This document shows, piece after piece, positions 35,514 through 44,387 of a stretch of DNA of 64,000 bases. Made by a program: the position numbers and the translations under genes. This DNA is from Mesobacillus foraminis. GTDB lineage: Bacteria; Bacillota; Bacilli; Bacillales; Cytobacillaceae. The notes beneath the pieces are model-generated. The model searched no databases. It saw only the letters and a program-made list of their open reading frames with translations, and was not told the origin of the DNA. Within the stretch, counting starts at the first letter, position 1. Each line of letters opens with the position of its first letter. The stretch lies in NCBI RefSeq assembly GCF_004340465.1, contig NZ_SLVV01000001.1:450730-514729 (forward strand). Reading direction: 5' to 3'.

Positions 35514-36260
35514 TTAGTACGAATGTAAGCCCTTTGGTTTTATTTCCACAAATTTGTCCGACTCGATCTGGTTTATGTAACTCATTTGATGTCCCGGGAA
35601 GCTCTTCATCTTCCAGCCTTCCATGTTCAGATTCCCGCCATATGCCGGGTCCGCATAAACTCCTTCCAATGTCGCCGCCCGAAGCTGATTGAAGAAGGTC
35701 TTTGAAGTTGCCCCGCGCATCTTCACTTTGTCTGCTTCAAAGTCTTTAAGAACCTCATCCTGCTGCTCCCCTTCTAGCTCGGTAAATTTATTTTTGAATT
35801 TTTCCTGGCTGTAGGAATCGAGGCGGTCTATGCCGACATCAAATAACTCATTACGTTTAAGCGGCGATTGGTAGCCCTGGAAATTCGAACCCGGAAAGAA
35901 AGGGCCTTGCATGTACTCTCTCGCGTTATGTCCCCAGGAACCCGCGAGCTGATGATCAATAAAAAAAGGAACACCTAAATCAATTGCTCCTGGACCGGTT
36001 TCATCCTTTGGGTAAATTCGCTCCACAGCGTGCTGCAGGATCTCAAATTTCTCAGGATTGGTAAAATACAGCTGTGCCTGATTGGCAGTGCCATGGTCAC
36101 TGTCGACCGAGCCAGTCGAAGCTGTTTCCGTTTCGGGATTAAATCTGGATCCAATCAGTCCTCCAAGCAAACCTCCCCCAACAAGTCCTCCTGCGACGTA
36201 GCTGGAGTTCCGAAGAAACCTGCGTCTAGACATTTTAGAATCAGTCGTTTTAGCCGCCAT
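35514..36260 (-). CDS. gluconate 2-dehydrogenase subunit 3 family protein, Tat signal
   Basis: 248 aa. The N-terminus has the twin-arginine motif MSRRRFLRN followed by a Gly-rich hydrophobic stretch (YVAGGLVGGGLLGGLIGS). The rest (HAVERIYPKDETGPGAIDLG, FFIDHQLAGSWGHNAREY) is the Gluconate_2-dh3 family. It is the small subunit and Tat escort of the GMC enzyme. First gene of the operon: subunit 3, GMC subunit, TatA. RBS AGAGGAGG precedes the ATG. Confidence 0.9.
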   Translation of the reverse strand: MAAKTTDSKMSRRRFLRNSSYVAGGLVGGGLLGGLIGSRFNPETETASTGSVDSDHGTANQAQLYFTNPEKFEILQHAVERIYPKDETGPGAIDLGVPFFIDHQLAGSWGHNAREYMQGPFFPGSNFQGYQSPLKRNELFDVGIDRLDSYSQEKFKNKFTELEGEQQDEVLKDFEADKVKMRGATSKTFFNQLRAATLEGVYADPAYGGNLNMEGWKMKSFPGHQMSYINQIESDKFVEIKPKGLHSY

Positions 36261-36462
36261 AATTACCTCCTCTTTTAGATTGTTAAAATGTTAAACAGGA
36301 AAATATTTCTCTATCAAGCTTCCACCTTTTTTATCAACTAAACATGTAAAACTGTGATTGAGTCTTTAGTCCTATCTCCCTCCCTCCGGTAATGGCTTAG
36401 AGGTTTAAGGTTTTTTTATTTGTGGAATGGTTAAGAAGAAATAAAAAGAGGAGATGGAGATT

Positions 36463-36786
36463 ATGTTGAAAAAGGCTTTAATGATTTCCGGTATTGTGCT
36501 AGGATTAACAGCCTGCTCGGGAGGCGGCGGCAGCGAGGAAACCTCTGGCGGCTCAGGAGAAGTGGATACAGCAAATGCAGAAGAGGTATTTCAGCAGAAT
36601 TGTGCCTCCTGCCATGGAGGAAACCTTGAAGGCGGAGCCGGGCCTGCATTGAACAAAGTGGGCAGCGATATGAGCAAGGATGAAATACTGAACAAAATTA
36701 AAGAAGGCGGCGGCGGAATGCCTGCTAATATCATTGAAGGCAAGAATGCCGAAAGTGTTGCTGCATGGCTTGCTGAAAAGAAATAA
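36463..36786 (+). CDS. lipoprotein c-type cytochrome (cytochrome c-551 type)
   Basis: 107 aa from the ATG at 36463, chosen because AGAGGAG is 9 bases upstream (an ATG at 36454 is too close). Lipobox LTACSGGG places a lipidated Cys near residue 18. A Gly/Ser/Glu linker leads to the haem site CASCH and a distal Met (GGMPAN). It anchors to the outer face of the membrane. It is divergent from the gluconate-dehydrogenase operon and is the likely electron acceptor. Confidence 0.92.
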   Translation: MLKKALMISGIVLGLTACSGGGGSEETSGGSGEVDTANAEEVFQQNCASCHGGNLEGGAGPALNKVGSDMSKDEILNKIKEGGGGMPANIIEGKNAESVAAWLAEKK

Positions 36787-36806
36787 TCTAAGGGCAGAAA
36801 TATAAC

Positions 36807-36843
36807 AGCAGATTCATTCCAGGAGAATGTTTCTGCTTTTTTA
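36807..36843 (+). terminator. terminator after the cytochrome gene
   Basis: AGCAGATTCATTC and GAATGTTTCTGCT pair, followed by TTTTTT. Confidence 0.82.
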
Positions 36844-37240
36844 ATCTATGAGGATAATATATTGCATGGTTGCGTCCAGGCTCCGAGGGGTACTTATTAG
36901 CACTCTCTTATGTTACCTAAAAAGATTTTTATATTGATCCCCGCGACCCAGATGATTTCACAGGTGACTCGCCCGGTTTTCGGCTTCATTAACGCTATGA
37001 AGACGGTTTTGCAGGTGGCACCTGTCCACTTTTCTTCCTCATCGAAGTCATGATGATCATTTTGGGGCTAGTGTCTTTAAGGTTCGTCTTCATCCAGGTC
37101 ATAATGACGGATTTGATGCTAAAGTCCCCTTTAGCCTTCAACCTTTCACCCCGCCTTGAAGACACTTTACTCCTCCACTTGCTTAATTTTCGTCTCATAC
37201 TCCAAGTCTCAAAAATTAAAATATCCTCCAAATCCCACGT
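36844..37240. other. gap without a supported gene
   Basis: Short frames on both strands show no recognisable protein pattern, RBS or promoter. I see nothing I can name. Confidence 0.4.
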
Positions 37241-37273
37241 TAAAAGGCATGAATCCTCTAAGAATCCATGCCT
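37241..37273 (-). terminator. terminator of the small 37308-37487 gene
   Basis: Minus strand GGCATGGATTC...GATTCATGCC followed by TTTTAA. Confidence 0.7.
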
Positions 37274-37307
37274 GCTGCAATTATTTCTTTCTCCGTGTAT
37301 TCCTGGC

Positions 37308-37487
37308 CTATTCCTTACTTTCCTGATATTGCTGCGGATCAGGGACTTTATTATATTCCTGTTTTAATACCTCGCCGGTCCGTCTGTTTTCCATTTGCTT
37401 GCCGAGGTTTTTGATTTCTTCTTCATCTACAGCCATCGAGCTGTTTTCGGCAACATAGTTTTTTGGTAATTCATGGTTATTCATCAT
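37308..37487 (-). CDS. small hydrophilic protein of unknown function
   Basis: About 59 aa: MNNHELPKNYVAENSSMAVD, later NKVPDPQQYQESKE. RBS AGAGGTG sits 7 bases before the ATG and a terminator follows, so it looks like a real, monocistronic gene. Highly charged, no membrane segment. I do not recognise the family; such small proteins are common in Bacillus sporulation regulons, but that is only a guess. Confidence 0.6.
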   Translation of the reverse strand: MMNNHELPKNYVAENSSMAVDEEEIKNLGKQMENRRTGEVLKQEYNKVPDPQQYQESKE

Positions 37488-37532
37488 AATCACCTCTTAC
37501 TGTTCATTACCCGGACAAGGCCATTGGTAAAC

Positions 37533-37568
37533 AAAAATGAACCTGCCGTCATGGCAGGTTCACTTTTT
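37533..37568 (-). terminator. terminator of prkA
   Basis: TGAACCTGCC GTCAT GGCAGGTTCA with AAAAA/TTTTT on either side. Confidence 0.9.
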
Positions 37569-37575
37569 AAAGTTA

Positions 37576-39471
37576 TTATCTGTTCAGGAGGCTTCCCACA
37601 TATCGGAGCAGTTCGTTGGCTGAAGTCGAGTTATAACCGTGCTCATCAATGAGCCTCTTAACCACTTCGTTTACCTTTTTCAGCTGCTGCTCATCAGGAG
37701 TTTTTGTGGACGTGGTAATTTTAACAACATCCTTTAAGTCAGCAAACAGCTTCTTCTGGATTGCTTCGCGCAGTCGGTCGTGGGAGTTATAGTCGAACCT
37801 CTTGCCTTTTCTTGCATAGGCGGAAATGCGGATCAGGATTTCTTCGCGGAAAGCCTTCTTGGCATTTTCAGAGATGCCGATCTGCTCTTCAATGGAGCGC
37901 ATCAGCTTTTCATCCGGATTGATTTCTTCTCCTGTCAGCGGATCGCGAAGCCTTGCTTTGTTGCAATAAGCCTCTACATTATCAAGATAATTATCCATCA
38001 AGGTCTTAGCAGACTCCTCATAGGAGTATACAAACGCTTTTTGGACTTCTTTCTTGGCAATGTCATCATATTCTTTCCTGGCAACCGAAATGAAGTTTAA
38101 GTACCTTTCCCGAAGCTCTGCAGATATGGACGGATGCTGATCAAGGCCTTCCTTCAGTGAACGCAGCACATCGAGTGCATTAATGGACTGCATATTTTTC
38201 CTGATAATCGTTGACGAGATCCGGTTGATGACATAGCGCGGATCAATCCCGCTCATGCCTTCATCCTGGTATTCCTTTTTCAGCTCTTCCACATCAGCAA
38301 GGTTATAGCCTTCTACACTCTCACCATCATAAAGCCGCATCTTTTTCACAAGATCAATATCGCCTTTTTTCGGTTCCTTGAGGCGCGTCAGAACTGTAAA
38401 CATTGAAGCCACTCTTAACGTATGCGGGGCGATATGGACATTTCCGACGTCACTTTCCCTGATCATTTTTTCATAGATTTTCTCCTCTTCCGTCACCTTG
38501 AGGTTATACGGAATCGGCATGACAATAATCCTGGAGTGGAGGGCCTCGTTCTTTTTATTTGAAATGAAGGAACGGTACTCCGTTTCATTGGTATGAGCAA
38601 CAATTAGCTCGTCGGCAGATATCAGGGCGAACCTTCCTGCCTTGAAATTCCCTTCCTGTGTCAATGACAAAAGGTGCCAGAGGAATTTCTCATCGCATTT
38701 GAGCATTTCCTGGAATTCCATCATCCCGCGGTTTGCTTTATTTAATTCACCGTCGAAACGATAGGCGCGCGGATCTGATTCTGATCCATATTCGGCGATG
38801 GTCGAGAAATCAATGCTTCCTGTCAAATCGGCAATGTCCTGTGACTTAGGATCGGATGGACTAAAGGTGCCAATCCCTGTCCTGCGGTCTTCCGAAAAGA
38901 AAATCCTTTCAATCTGGACATCTTCAATCCTTCCGCCATATTCCTGTTCCAGCCTCATCATATTTAAAGGGGAAAGATTTCCTTCAATGCGAATCCCATA
39001 TTCATCATAAAAATCCTTGCGGAGGTGATGCGGAATCAAATGAAGCGGATCTTCATGCATCGGGCAGCCCTTGATTGCATAAATGGCCCCCCTGTCTGTG
39101 CGTGAATAGGCTTCCAGCCCTCTTTTCAGCATCGTAACAAGTGTTGATTTCCCTCCACTTACAGGTCCCATAAGCAACAGTATCCTTTTTCTTACGTCAA
39201 GCCTTTTGGCGGCTGGATGGAAATATTCTTCAACCAGACGTTCAAGCGCTTCTTCAAGACCAAATAATTGGGCATTGAAGAAAGAATACTTTTTCTTGCC
39301 TTTTACCTCTTCAATTCCAGCGTCTTTAATCATATTGAAAACCCTTGAATGTGCCGATTGAGCTACCCATGGCTGTTCTCTGACAATCTCCAGATATTCC
39401 CTGAACGTCCCTTCCCATCTAAGCTTCTCATCTTCCTGGCGATGCATCTCAATCTTTTTTAAAATATCCAT
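37576..39471 (-). CDS. prkA: PrkA serine protein kinase / AAA+ protein
   Basis: 631 aa from the ATG at 39471 behind GGGAGGTCC; this equals the family length. PrkA AAA domain with Walker A GPVSGGKSTL (~111-120) and a C-terminal kinase-like domain. Known family role: sporulation- and stationary-phase-linked protein in Bacillus, partner of YhbH. In B. subtilis prkA and yhbH lie close together; here the gluconate-dehydrogenase operon and tatA lie between them. Confidence 0.95.
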   Translation of the reverse strand: MDILKKIEMHRQEDEKLRWEGTFREYLEIVREQPWVAQSAHSRVFNMIKDAGIEEVKGKKKYSFFNAQLFGLEEALERLVEEYFHPAAKRLDVRKRILLLMGPVSGGKSTLVTMLKRGLEAYSRTDRGAIYAIKGCPMHEDPLHLIPHHLRKDFYDEYGIRIEGNLSPLNMMRLEQEYGGRIEDVQIERIFFSEDRRTGIGTFSPSDPKSQDIADLTGSIDFSTIAEYGSESDPRAYRFDGELNKANRGMMEFQEMLKCDEKFLWHLLSLTQEGNFKAGRFALISADELIVAHTNETEYRSFISNKKNEALHSRIIVMPIPYNLKVTEEEKIYEKMIRESDVGNVHIAPHTLRVASMFTVLTRLKEPKKGDIDLVKKMRLYDGESVEGYNLADVEELKKEYQDEGMSGIDPRYVINRISSTIIRKNMQSINALDVLRSLKEGLDQHPSISAELRERYLNFISVARKEYDDIAKKEVQKAFVYSYEESAKTLMDNYLDNVEAYCNKARLRDPLTGEEINPDEKLMRSIEEQIGISENAKKAFREEILIRISAYARKGKRFDYNSHDRLREAIQKKLFADLKDVVKITTSTKTPDEQQLKKVNEVVKRLIDEHGYNSTSANELLRYVGSLLNR

Positions 39472-39601
39472 AAGGACCTCCCTGTCTAGCAATTATCAAG
39501 AGACGATTAATATACTCTATGCAGGGATGAAATTGAACATGCCAACAACCTTAAAGTCGTTATGACTTCTTTTTGCGTACCATAAAAAATGAAGCCTTTT
39601 C

Positions 39602-39630
39602 TTCACAGCTTGGCACCTTTAGGATATAAT
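39602..39630 (+). promoter_or_regulatory. sigma-A promoter of the 31-aa gene
   Basis: TTCACA, 17 bp, TATAAT, about 40 bp before the ATG at 39672. Confidence 0.65.
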
Positions 39631-39671
39631 AAGCTTAGCTCAAAAAAACGGCACAAAAGGGGGCTTTCATC

Positions 39672-39767
39672 ATGAGTCTAATTTTGATTATTGGTGTATC
39701 TCTTGCATTCCTTTCCGCTATTTTTACTGCAGGCTATAATGATAAGCCAGGGATGTCCAAGAAGTAA
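39672..39767 (+). CDS. 31-aa single-pass membrane microprotein
   Basis: MSLILIIGVSLAFLSAIFTA, then GYNDKPGMSKK. One hydrophobic helix with a short basic tail. It has a good promoter, RBS AAAAGGGGG and its own terminator, which makes it a convincing gene although very short. Function unknown. Confidence 0.75.
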   Translation: MSLILIIGVSLAFLSAIFTAGYNDKPGMSKK

Positions 39768-39787
39768 TTGGCCGAAACAGGCTAAAA

Positions 39788-39827
39788 AAGGAACAGCTGC
39801 TGAAGACCCGCAGCTGTTCCTTTTTTT
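39788..39827. terminator. bidirectional terminator
   Basis: AAGGAACAGCTGC and GCAGCTGTTCCTTTTTTT, between the microprotein and the convergent nitroreductase. Confidence 0.88.
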
Positions 39828-40575
39828 AACGCAAGTTCATTTTCTTCTTGCTTACATAATCGTTCATATACATCCGTGATTTTTTCTCCAGCATCTGGCC
39901 CATCTGCCCTGTCCAGGTATCAGCCCGCGTGCCGCCCGTTCTTTCCTTGTAGTACGCCGAAATGAGTTCGTTATACGAATTCAGCTGTTCCTTTAAGACT
40001 TCCGGATCCTGTTCATATTCATTCTCCATATAAACATGGTTCATTGGGAGCCTTGGCTTTTTGTCGTTCAGTTTAGCCGGATGGCCAATTGCCATTCCAA
40101 AAAGGGGTATAACATAATCAGGCGTTTTTAGAATTTCCTCCACCGCCTCAAGGTTATTCCGGATTCCGCCTATATAACAGATCCCCAGCCCCATGGACTC
40201 TGCGGCAATAGCTGCATTCTGGGCAGCAAGCGCTGCGTCAATGAGGCTCACCATGAATTTTTCCGTACTTTCGATGGATGGGAAAACATTGCTGCCTTCC
40301 ATTTCTCCAATGAGCGAATGCCGGTAAAGATCCGCACAAAAAACAAGGAAATGCCCATTATTGGCCACATATGGCTGATTCCCCACTACTTCGGCCAGCT
40401 TTTCTTTCTTGCTGCGATCACTTACCCCTATTATGGAATAAGCCTGGATAAAGCTTGAGGTAGAAGCTGCCTGGGCACTTTTTACAATGGTTTCAATCTG
40501 TTCCTTTGATAATGGCTTGTCCTCGAAATCTCTCACAGATCGGTGATTTAATATCGTTTCAATGAGATCGTTCAT
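39826..40575 (-). CDS. NADPH-dependent nitroreductase (NfrA family), second copy
   Basis: 249 aa from the ATG at 40575 (AGGGAAGCGGG upstream). LNHRSVRDFEDKPL (FMN phosphate site), AESMGLGICYIGGIRNN and VIPLFGMAIGHPA match NfrA. It is related to, but clearly different from, the island nitroreductase at 17408-18148. Likely role: FMN, nitro-compound or disulfide reduction under stress. Cytoplasmic. Confidence 0.9.
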   Translation of the reverse strand: MNDLIETILNHRSVRDFEDKPLSKEQIETIVKSAQAASTSSFIQAYSIIGVSDRSKKEKLAEVVGNQPYVANNGHFLVFCADLYRHSLIGEMEGSNVFPSIESTEKFMVSLIDAALAAQNAAIAAESMGLGICYIGGIRNNLEAVEEILKTPDYVIPLFGMAIGHPAKLNDKKPRLPMNHVYMENEYEQDPEVLKEQLNSYNELISAYYKERTGGTRADTWTGQMGQMLEKKSRMYMNDYVSKKKMNLR

Positions 40576-40616
40576 TTTACCCGCTTCCCTTCTATGTAAA
40601 AGTCCGTCTTTTTTTA

Positions 40617-40648
40617 AAGAGGACCTGAAACTTTTCAGGTCCTCTTGA
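40617..40648 (-). terminator. hairpin after trmL
   Basis: AGAGGACCTGAAA and TTTCAGGTCCTCT form a near-perfect palindrome, 30 bp past the trmL stop. Confidence 0.65.
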
Positions 40649-40677
40649 TCATGACCCGCCATGCGTGATCCTGGAAA

Positions 40678-41151
40678 TTACCTCAAGTTGGGATAATTTT
40701 GCTGGCGGAGTGCCTCGTAGATGAGAATCGCCGCTGTATTAGAAAGATTCAGGGACCGGATATTTTCATTCATCGGAATGCGCAGGCAACGGTCCATGTT
40801 TTCTGCAATCAGATCCTTCGGAAGCCCCGTAGTTTCCCTTCCAAATATAAAATAATAATCCTTGTCTACATTGCTGTAATCAAAAGTTGTATGCGGCTTT
40901 TCCCCAAATTTTGTCAGATAGAAAAATTCCCCATCACTGTTATTGGTAAAAAAATCGTCCAGTGAATCATGGTAAACAACGTTAACAAATTCCCAATAAT
41001 CCAAACCTGCCCGCTTTAGCATTTTATCATCAGTTGAAAAGCCAAGCGGACGAATTAAATGCAGAGTAGTTCCGGTTCCGGCACAGGTTCTGGCAATATT
41101 TCCGGTATTGGACGGTATCTGTGGTTGGTATAGTACAATATGCAATGACAC
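40678..41151 (-). CDS. trmL: tRNA (cytidine(34)-2'-O)-methyltransferase
   Basis: 157 aa SPOUT methyltransferase. YQPQIPSNTGNIARTCAGTG (N-terminus), FGRETTGLPKDL (~100) and IPMNENIRSLNLSNTAAILI (~133-152) are the three SpoU motifs with the SAM-binding knot. It methylates the wobble ribose of tRNA-Leu isoacceptors; such leucine tRNAs are encoded at the right end of the window. RBS AGGTGAAAG precedes the start. Confidence 0.95.
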   Translation of the reverse strand: MSLHIVLYQPQIPSNTGNIARTCAGTGTTLHLIRPLGFSTDDKMLKRAGLDYWEFVNVVYHDSLDDFFTNNSDGEFFYLTKFGEKPHTTFDYSNVDKDYYFIFGRETTGLPKDLIAENMDRCLRIPMNENIRSLNLSNTAAILIYEALRQQNYPNLR

Positions 41152-41216
41152 TTTTCTTTCACCTCATTATCAAACTCTAGTTTTTATTATACCACTCTGC
41201 GCTTTTACAAGCCGGT

Positions 41217-42110
41217 TTATTGATCATCGACGACCGTAAGGAACCGATACTTAATATTAGGAGTATAGGCGGTTGAATCTTCATAGGCCCAGTACCGCCT
41301 TCTGCTGTTTGCTGTATGGGCATTTACAAGGGGCATGCCGTTCGCATCCTTGGCTGTAACAATCGTCGTATGATCAAACCGGCCGTCTCCCTGAAAATCA
41401 TAACAAATCACGTCACCCGGGAGAAGCTGGCCCGCTTCACTGACTTCCTTAGCCCGCACCCCTGTTTTTGCCCTTGGCAAATATAAGCGGAGCGAGTTGG
41501 CTACCGACCAGCTGTAGCTCCAGTTATTGCTCCTCATCCACCAGCCTTTTGTCCTTCCGGGATAGCCAATCATTGGAGCGCCCCCCGTATTCAGGCACTG
41601 GGAAATATAATTGGTGCAGTCCACCTCAAAGCTTTTATAGGCGGGATTATGATCGTTCCACCATCTCTCGGCGTACTGCACTGCTTTTAACCGGTTGTAT
41701 TGAAAACCAACCCTCTCCTCCGGACCATCCGATTCTCGAGGTGCTTCTTCCTCTGTTTGCCCAATTTCCTTTGAATTCAAATGTTGAAAGCTAATATCTT
41801 CATCATCCACCAGGATGCCTTTATAAAATTCAGCCTTCCTGCGCTCCACAGTCTCCTCTAAAAAGAATTCACTTTTTTGCTTTACTAAGTATTGGAAGTG
41901 AGCCGTATAAAACACTTCTGTTGCTTCTTCCACTTCCCGTTGTCCGGTTATTTGCCCCTGTGCTGTTGTTTTAACAATTTCCGCGTTTCTCCGTGCACAG
42001 CATTCCTTCTTCCTCTCAATCACCGGACATTCATAAAGCAGCTGGCTTCTCGCCTGTGAAACACACTGTTGAACCCGCTGTTCAAGTAAATTTTGCAATT
42101 GTTCACGCAA
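41217..42110 (-). CDS. amidase-domain protein (putative cell-wall cysteine amidase)
   Basis: About 298 aa. I favour a TTG start at 42110 because AAAGGGGAG lies 7 bases upstream; the ATG at 42134 has no RBS. The C-terminal ~155 residues form the Amidase_6/NlpC-like domain: DCTNYISQCLNTGGAPM (nucleophile Cys), GDVICYDFQGDGRFDHTTIV (His) and NAHTANSRRRYW. The N-terminal half is charged and helical. No clear signal peptide is seen, so its site of action is uncertain. Confidence 0.8.
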   Translation of the reverse strand: MREQLQNLLEQRVQQCVSQARSQLLYECPVIERKKECCARRNAEIVKTTAQGQITGQREVEEATEVFYTAHFQYLVKQKSEFFLEETVERRKAEFYKGILVDDEDISFQHLNSKEIGQTEEEAPRESDGPEERVGFQYNRLKAVQYAERWWNDHNPAYKSFEVDCTNYISQCLNTGGAPMIGYPGRTKGWWMRSNNWSYSWSVANSLRLYLPRAKTGVRAKEVSEAGQLLPGDVICYDFQGDGRFDHTTIVTAKDANGMPLVNAHTANSRRRYWAYEDSTAYTPNIKYRFLTVVDDQ

Positions 42111-42390
42111 AAGCCATCTCCCCTTTCCCCACATATGTATGAAAAGGATAAGGGTTTAAAACTTAAAAAGTGCAGATTAATATTTTGGAGAGGAGATACC
42201 GGGAGTGAAGGATGTTTCCATATAATGGAGTTTGTAGAATAAATATCTCTTTTTGTAGAGAAAATTAGGTAAGACGCAGAGTAAATGCAGATTCCAGTAG
42301 TGAAAGTCTTTAAAACGTAGTTTAAACAAGCCAATTCGTAGTGTATATGACCATAAGATACAAAACTCAGGTATTTCAACAGCTTTGCCA

Positions 42391-42427
42391 TAAAAAACCC
42401 ACAGCAACTAAACGTCTGTGGGGTTTC
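42391..42427 (-). terminator. terminator of queG
   Basis: Minus strand AAACCCCACAG...CTGTGGGTTTTTTA. The gap 42135-42390 between it and the amidase gene holds nothing I can support. Confidence 0.88.
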
Positions 42428-42435
42428 TCAAATTA

Positions 42436-43566
42436 TTAATGGAAAAAGCTCAGGCCTTTGGCAACTTCCGCTAAGACTTCTTCATCTTTCTCGCTTTCAG
42501 CAGCTTGTTCCAGTGCCTCTTTTGCTTTTGCTCCCCCGATTTTCCCGAGGGACCAGGCGGCCGTGCCGCGCAGTACAGGTCTTGGATCTTCCTTCATTAC
42601 CTGTATCAGCTCAGGAACCGCTGTTTCATCTTTGTAGTGGGCTAAGGCGATAATTGCATTTCGCTGGATGGGCTTCTTCCCTCTCCAGGAACCCGAGACA
42701 GGCCCGAATTTTTCTTTAAACTCGCGGTTGCTGATCTTAAGGATGGGTTTTAATAACGGTTTGGCTGTTTCAGGGTCAGGTTCCATTTCGTCATGAAAAT
42801 GATAATCTCTTCCTTTATTAACCGGGCAGGCCGTCTGGCAGGAATCACAGCCATAGATCCTGTTTCCGATTTTATCCCGAAACTCATCAGGCAGAAATCC
42901 CTTTGTCTGGGTAAGGAAAGCAATGCACTTCTGCGAATTCAGCTGGCCTCCCTGGACAAGGGCGCCTGTAGGACAGGCCTCGATGCATTTATTGCAGGTG
43001 CCGCATTGATCCTCCATGGGCGAGTCCGGCACAAATGGAATATTCGTGATCATTTCCCCCAGGTAAACATAGGAGCCAAACTCAGGCGTAATGATGGAAC
43101 AGTTTTTTCCGCTCCAGCCAATCCCGGCACGCTCTGCCACGGCCCTGTCCACAAGCTCTCCCGTATCGACCATGGATTTGAATTTTGCCTCCGGAACCCT
43201 TGAAGCAATATAGTCTTCAAGCTTCTTCAGCCTTTCCCGTAAAACGTGATGATAATCCTTGCCCCAGGAAGCACGGCAAAAGATTCCCCGTCTCTCCCCT
43301 TTTTTGCTGACAACCCTGATTTTCATTTTAGAAGGGTAAGCGACAGCAATCGCAATGATGGACTGCGGCTGATCAAAAAGTAAATCCGGCCGTACACGTT
43401 TTTCTATATCAGGCTCTTCAAAGCCCGACTGGTAGCCCAATTCCTGCTGGCGCAGCAGCCGGTTCTTTAATTCCATAAAGGGCGAGGGCGATGCGAATCC
43501 GATTTTATCAATTCCAATCGTTTTACTGTATTCAATAATGTCCTGCTGCAGCTGATGAATATTCAC
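42436..43566 (-). CDS. queG: epoxyqueuosine reductase QueG
   Basis: 376 aa. Cobalamin-binding N-terminal domain; AERAGIGWSGKNCSIITPEF; two [4Fe-4S] motifs CGTCNKCIEACPTGAL and CDSCQTACPVNKG (~185-250); C-terminal HEAT-like repeats (AHYKDETAVPELIQVMKEDP, then AAWSLGKIGG). Catalyses the last step of queuosine tRNA modification. Single gene with its own terminator. Confidence 0.96.
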   Translation of the reverse strand: MNIHQLQQDIIEYSKTIGIDKIGFASPSPFMELKNRLLRQQELGYQSGFEEPDIEKRVRPDLLFDQPQSIIAIAVAYPSKMKIRVVSKKGERRGIFCRASWGKDYHHVLRERLKKLEDYIASRVPEAKFKSMVDTGELVDRAVAERAGIGWSGKNCSIITPEFGSYVYLGEMITNIPFVPDSPMEDQCGTCNKCIEACPTGALVQGGQLNSQKCIAFLTQTKGFLPDEFRDKIGNRIYGCDSCQTACPVNKGRDYHFHDEMEPDPETAKPLLKPILKISNREFKEKFGPVSGSWRGKKPIQRNAIIALAHYKDETAVPELIQVMKEDPRPVLRGTAAWSLGKIGGAKAKEALEQAAESEKDEEVLAEVAKGLSFFH

Positions 43567-43674
43567 CTCTATTCCTCCTTTCCGCCAAATTTAATCTATA
43601 TAAAAAGGTAGATCATTTTTAAGCACATAGGTAATATGATAAACTATTTTAAAGGAATTTTGGAGGTGGAAACA

Positions 43675-44346
43675 TTGGAAATTCAAGTTTCCAGTGAGTT
43701 ATGCAGGCTGGTTCCGGGATTTAATGCCGGAGTGATCCACTATCGGAATATTGAAGTGGGAGCTTCGCCGCAAATGCTTAAAGGCAGGCTTCAATTATTT
43801 CAGGAATCGATTTTTTTCGATTTAGAGGATAAAAAAGTCACGGATCTTGATGGGATAAAGGAATGGAGAGAAATTTTTAAGAAGGCCGGAAAAGACCCCA
43901 ATCGCTATCGTCCTTCGGCGGAGGCCCTTTACCGTAGAGTCCAGAAACAAAATTATCTGCAAACCGTACATAGTGCCATTGATGTTAATAATTTCTTCTC
44001 TCTCGAATATCAGGTGCCGATCGGCATTTATGATTCAGACAAGCTTGACGGGGACATCGAGCTGAGATTAGGGGCGGAAGACGAGCAATATACAGGCTTG
44101 AACGGCCGGCCAAACTCCTTGCACAACTTGATCGTTTCGGCTGATGAGCACGGTGCCTTTGGAAGCCCTTTTGTGGACTCTGAGCGGACCGCCGTTTCAA
44201 CTGAAACGAAAAATGCCCTGCAAATCATTTACCTCCGGCCGTCCCTGGGTGTGGAAAAGAATAGCCAGCTAACGGAATCCCTAATGAATATGTTTCTTCA
44301 GATTCATGGGGGAGAAGGAAGCTTCTTAATGACTGGATGCGAATAG
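43675..44346 (+). CDS. B3/B4 tRNA-synthetase-domain protein
   Basis: 223 aa from a TTG at 43675, chosen because GGAGGTGG lies 6 bases upstream; the ATG at 43636 lacks an RBS. WREIFKKAGKDPNRYRPSAE (~60-79), ALYRRVQKQNYLQTVHSAID and RLGAEDEQYTGLNGRP match the B3/B4 domain of phenylalanyl-tRNA synthetase beta found as a free-standing protein, thought to act on mischarged or modified amino acids. Exact activity unknown. Confidence 0.85.
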   Translation: MEIQVSSELCRLVPGFNAGVIHYRNIEVGASPQMLKGRLQLFQESIFFDLEDKKVTDLDGIKEWREIFKKAGKDPNRYRPSAEALYRRVQKQNYLQTVHSAIDVNNFFSLEYQVPIGIYDSDKLDGDIELRLGAEDEQYTGLNGRPNSLHNLIVSADEHGAFGSPFVDSERTAVSTETKNALQIIYLRPSLGVEKNSQLTESLMNMFLQIHGGEGSFLMTGCE

Positions 44347-44358
44347 CATCCTTTTTTT
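44335..44358 (+). terminator. terminator overlapping the stop codon
   Basis: GGATGC GAATA GCATCC TTTTTTT; the loop contains the TAG stop of the B3/B4 gene. Confidence 0.85.
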
Positions 44359-44387
44359 AGTCCTCCTGTCCGAGTTCTAATGGGTTC

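Noticed and set aside
36995..37231. 78-aa minus-strand frame
   Set aside because: No RBS, no family resemblance and skewed composition; likely chance.
42020..42391. 123-aa minus-strand frame between the amidase and queG genes
   Set aside because: It overlaps the start of the amidase gene in another frame and lacks an RBS.
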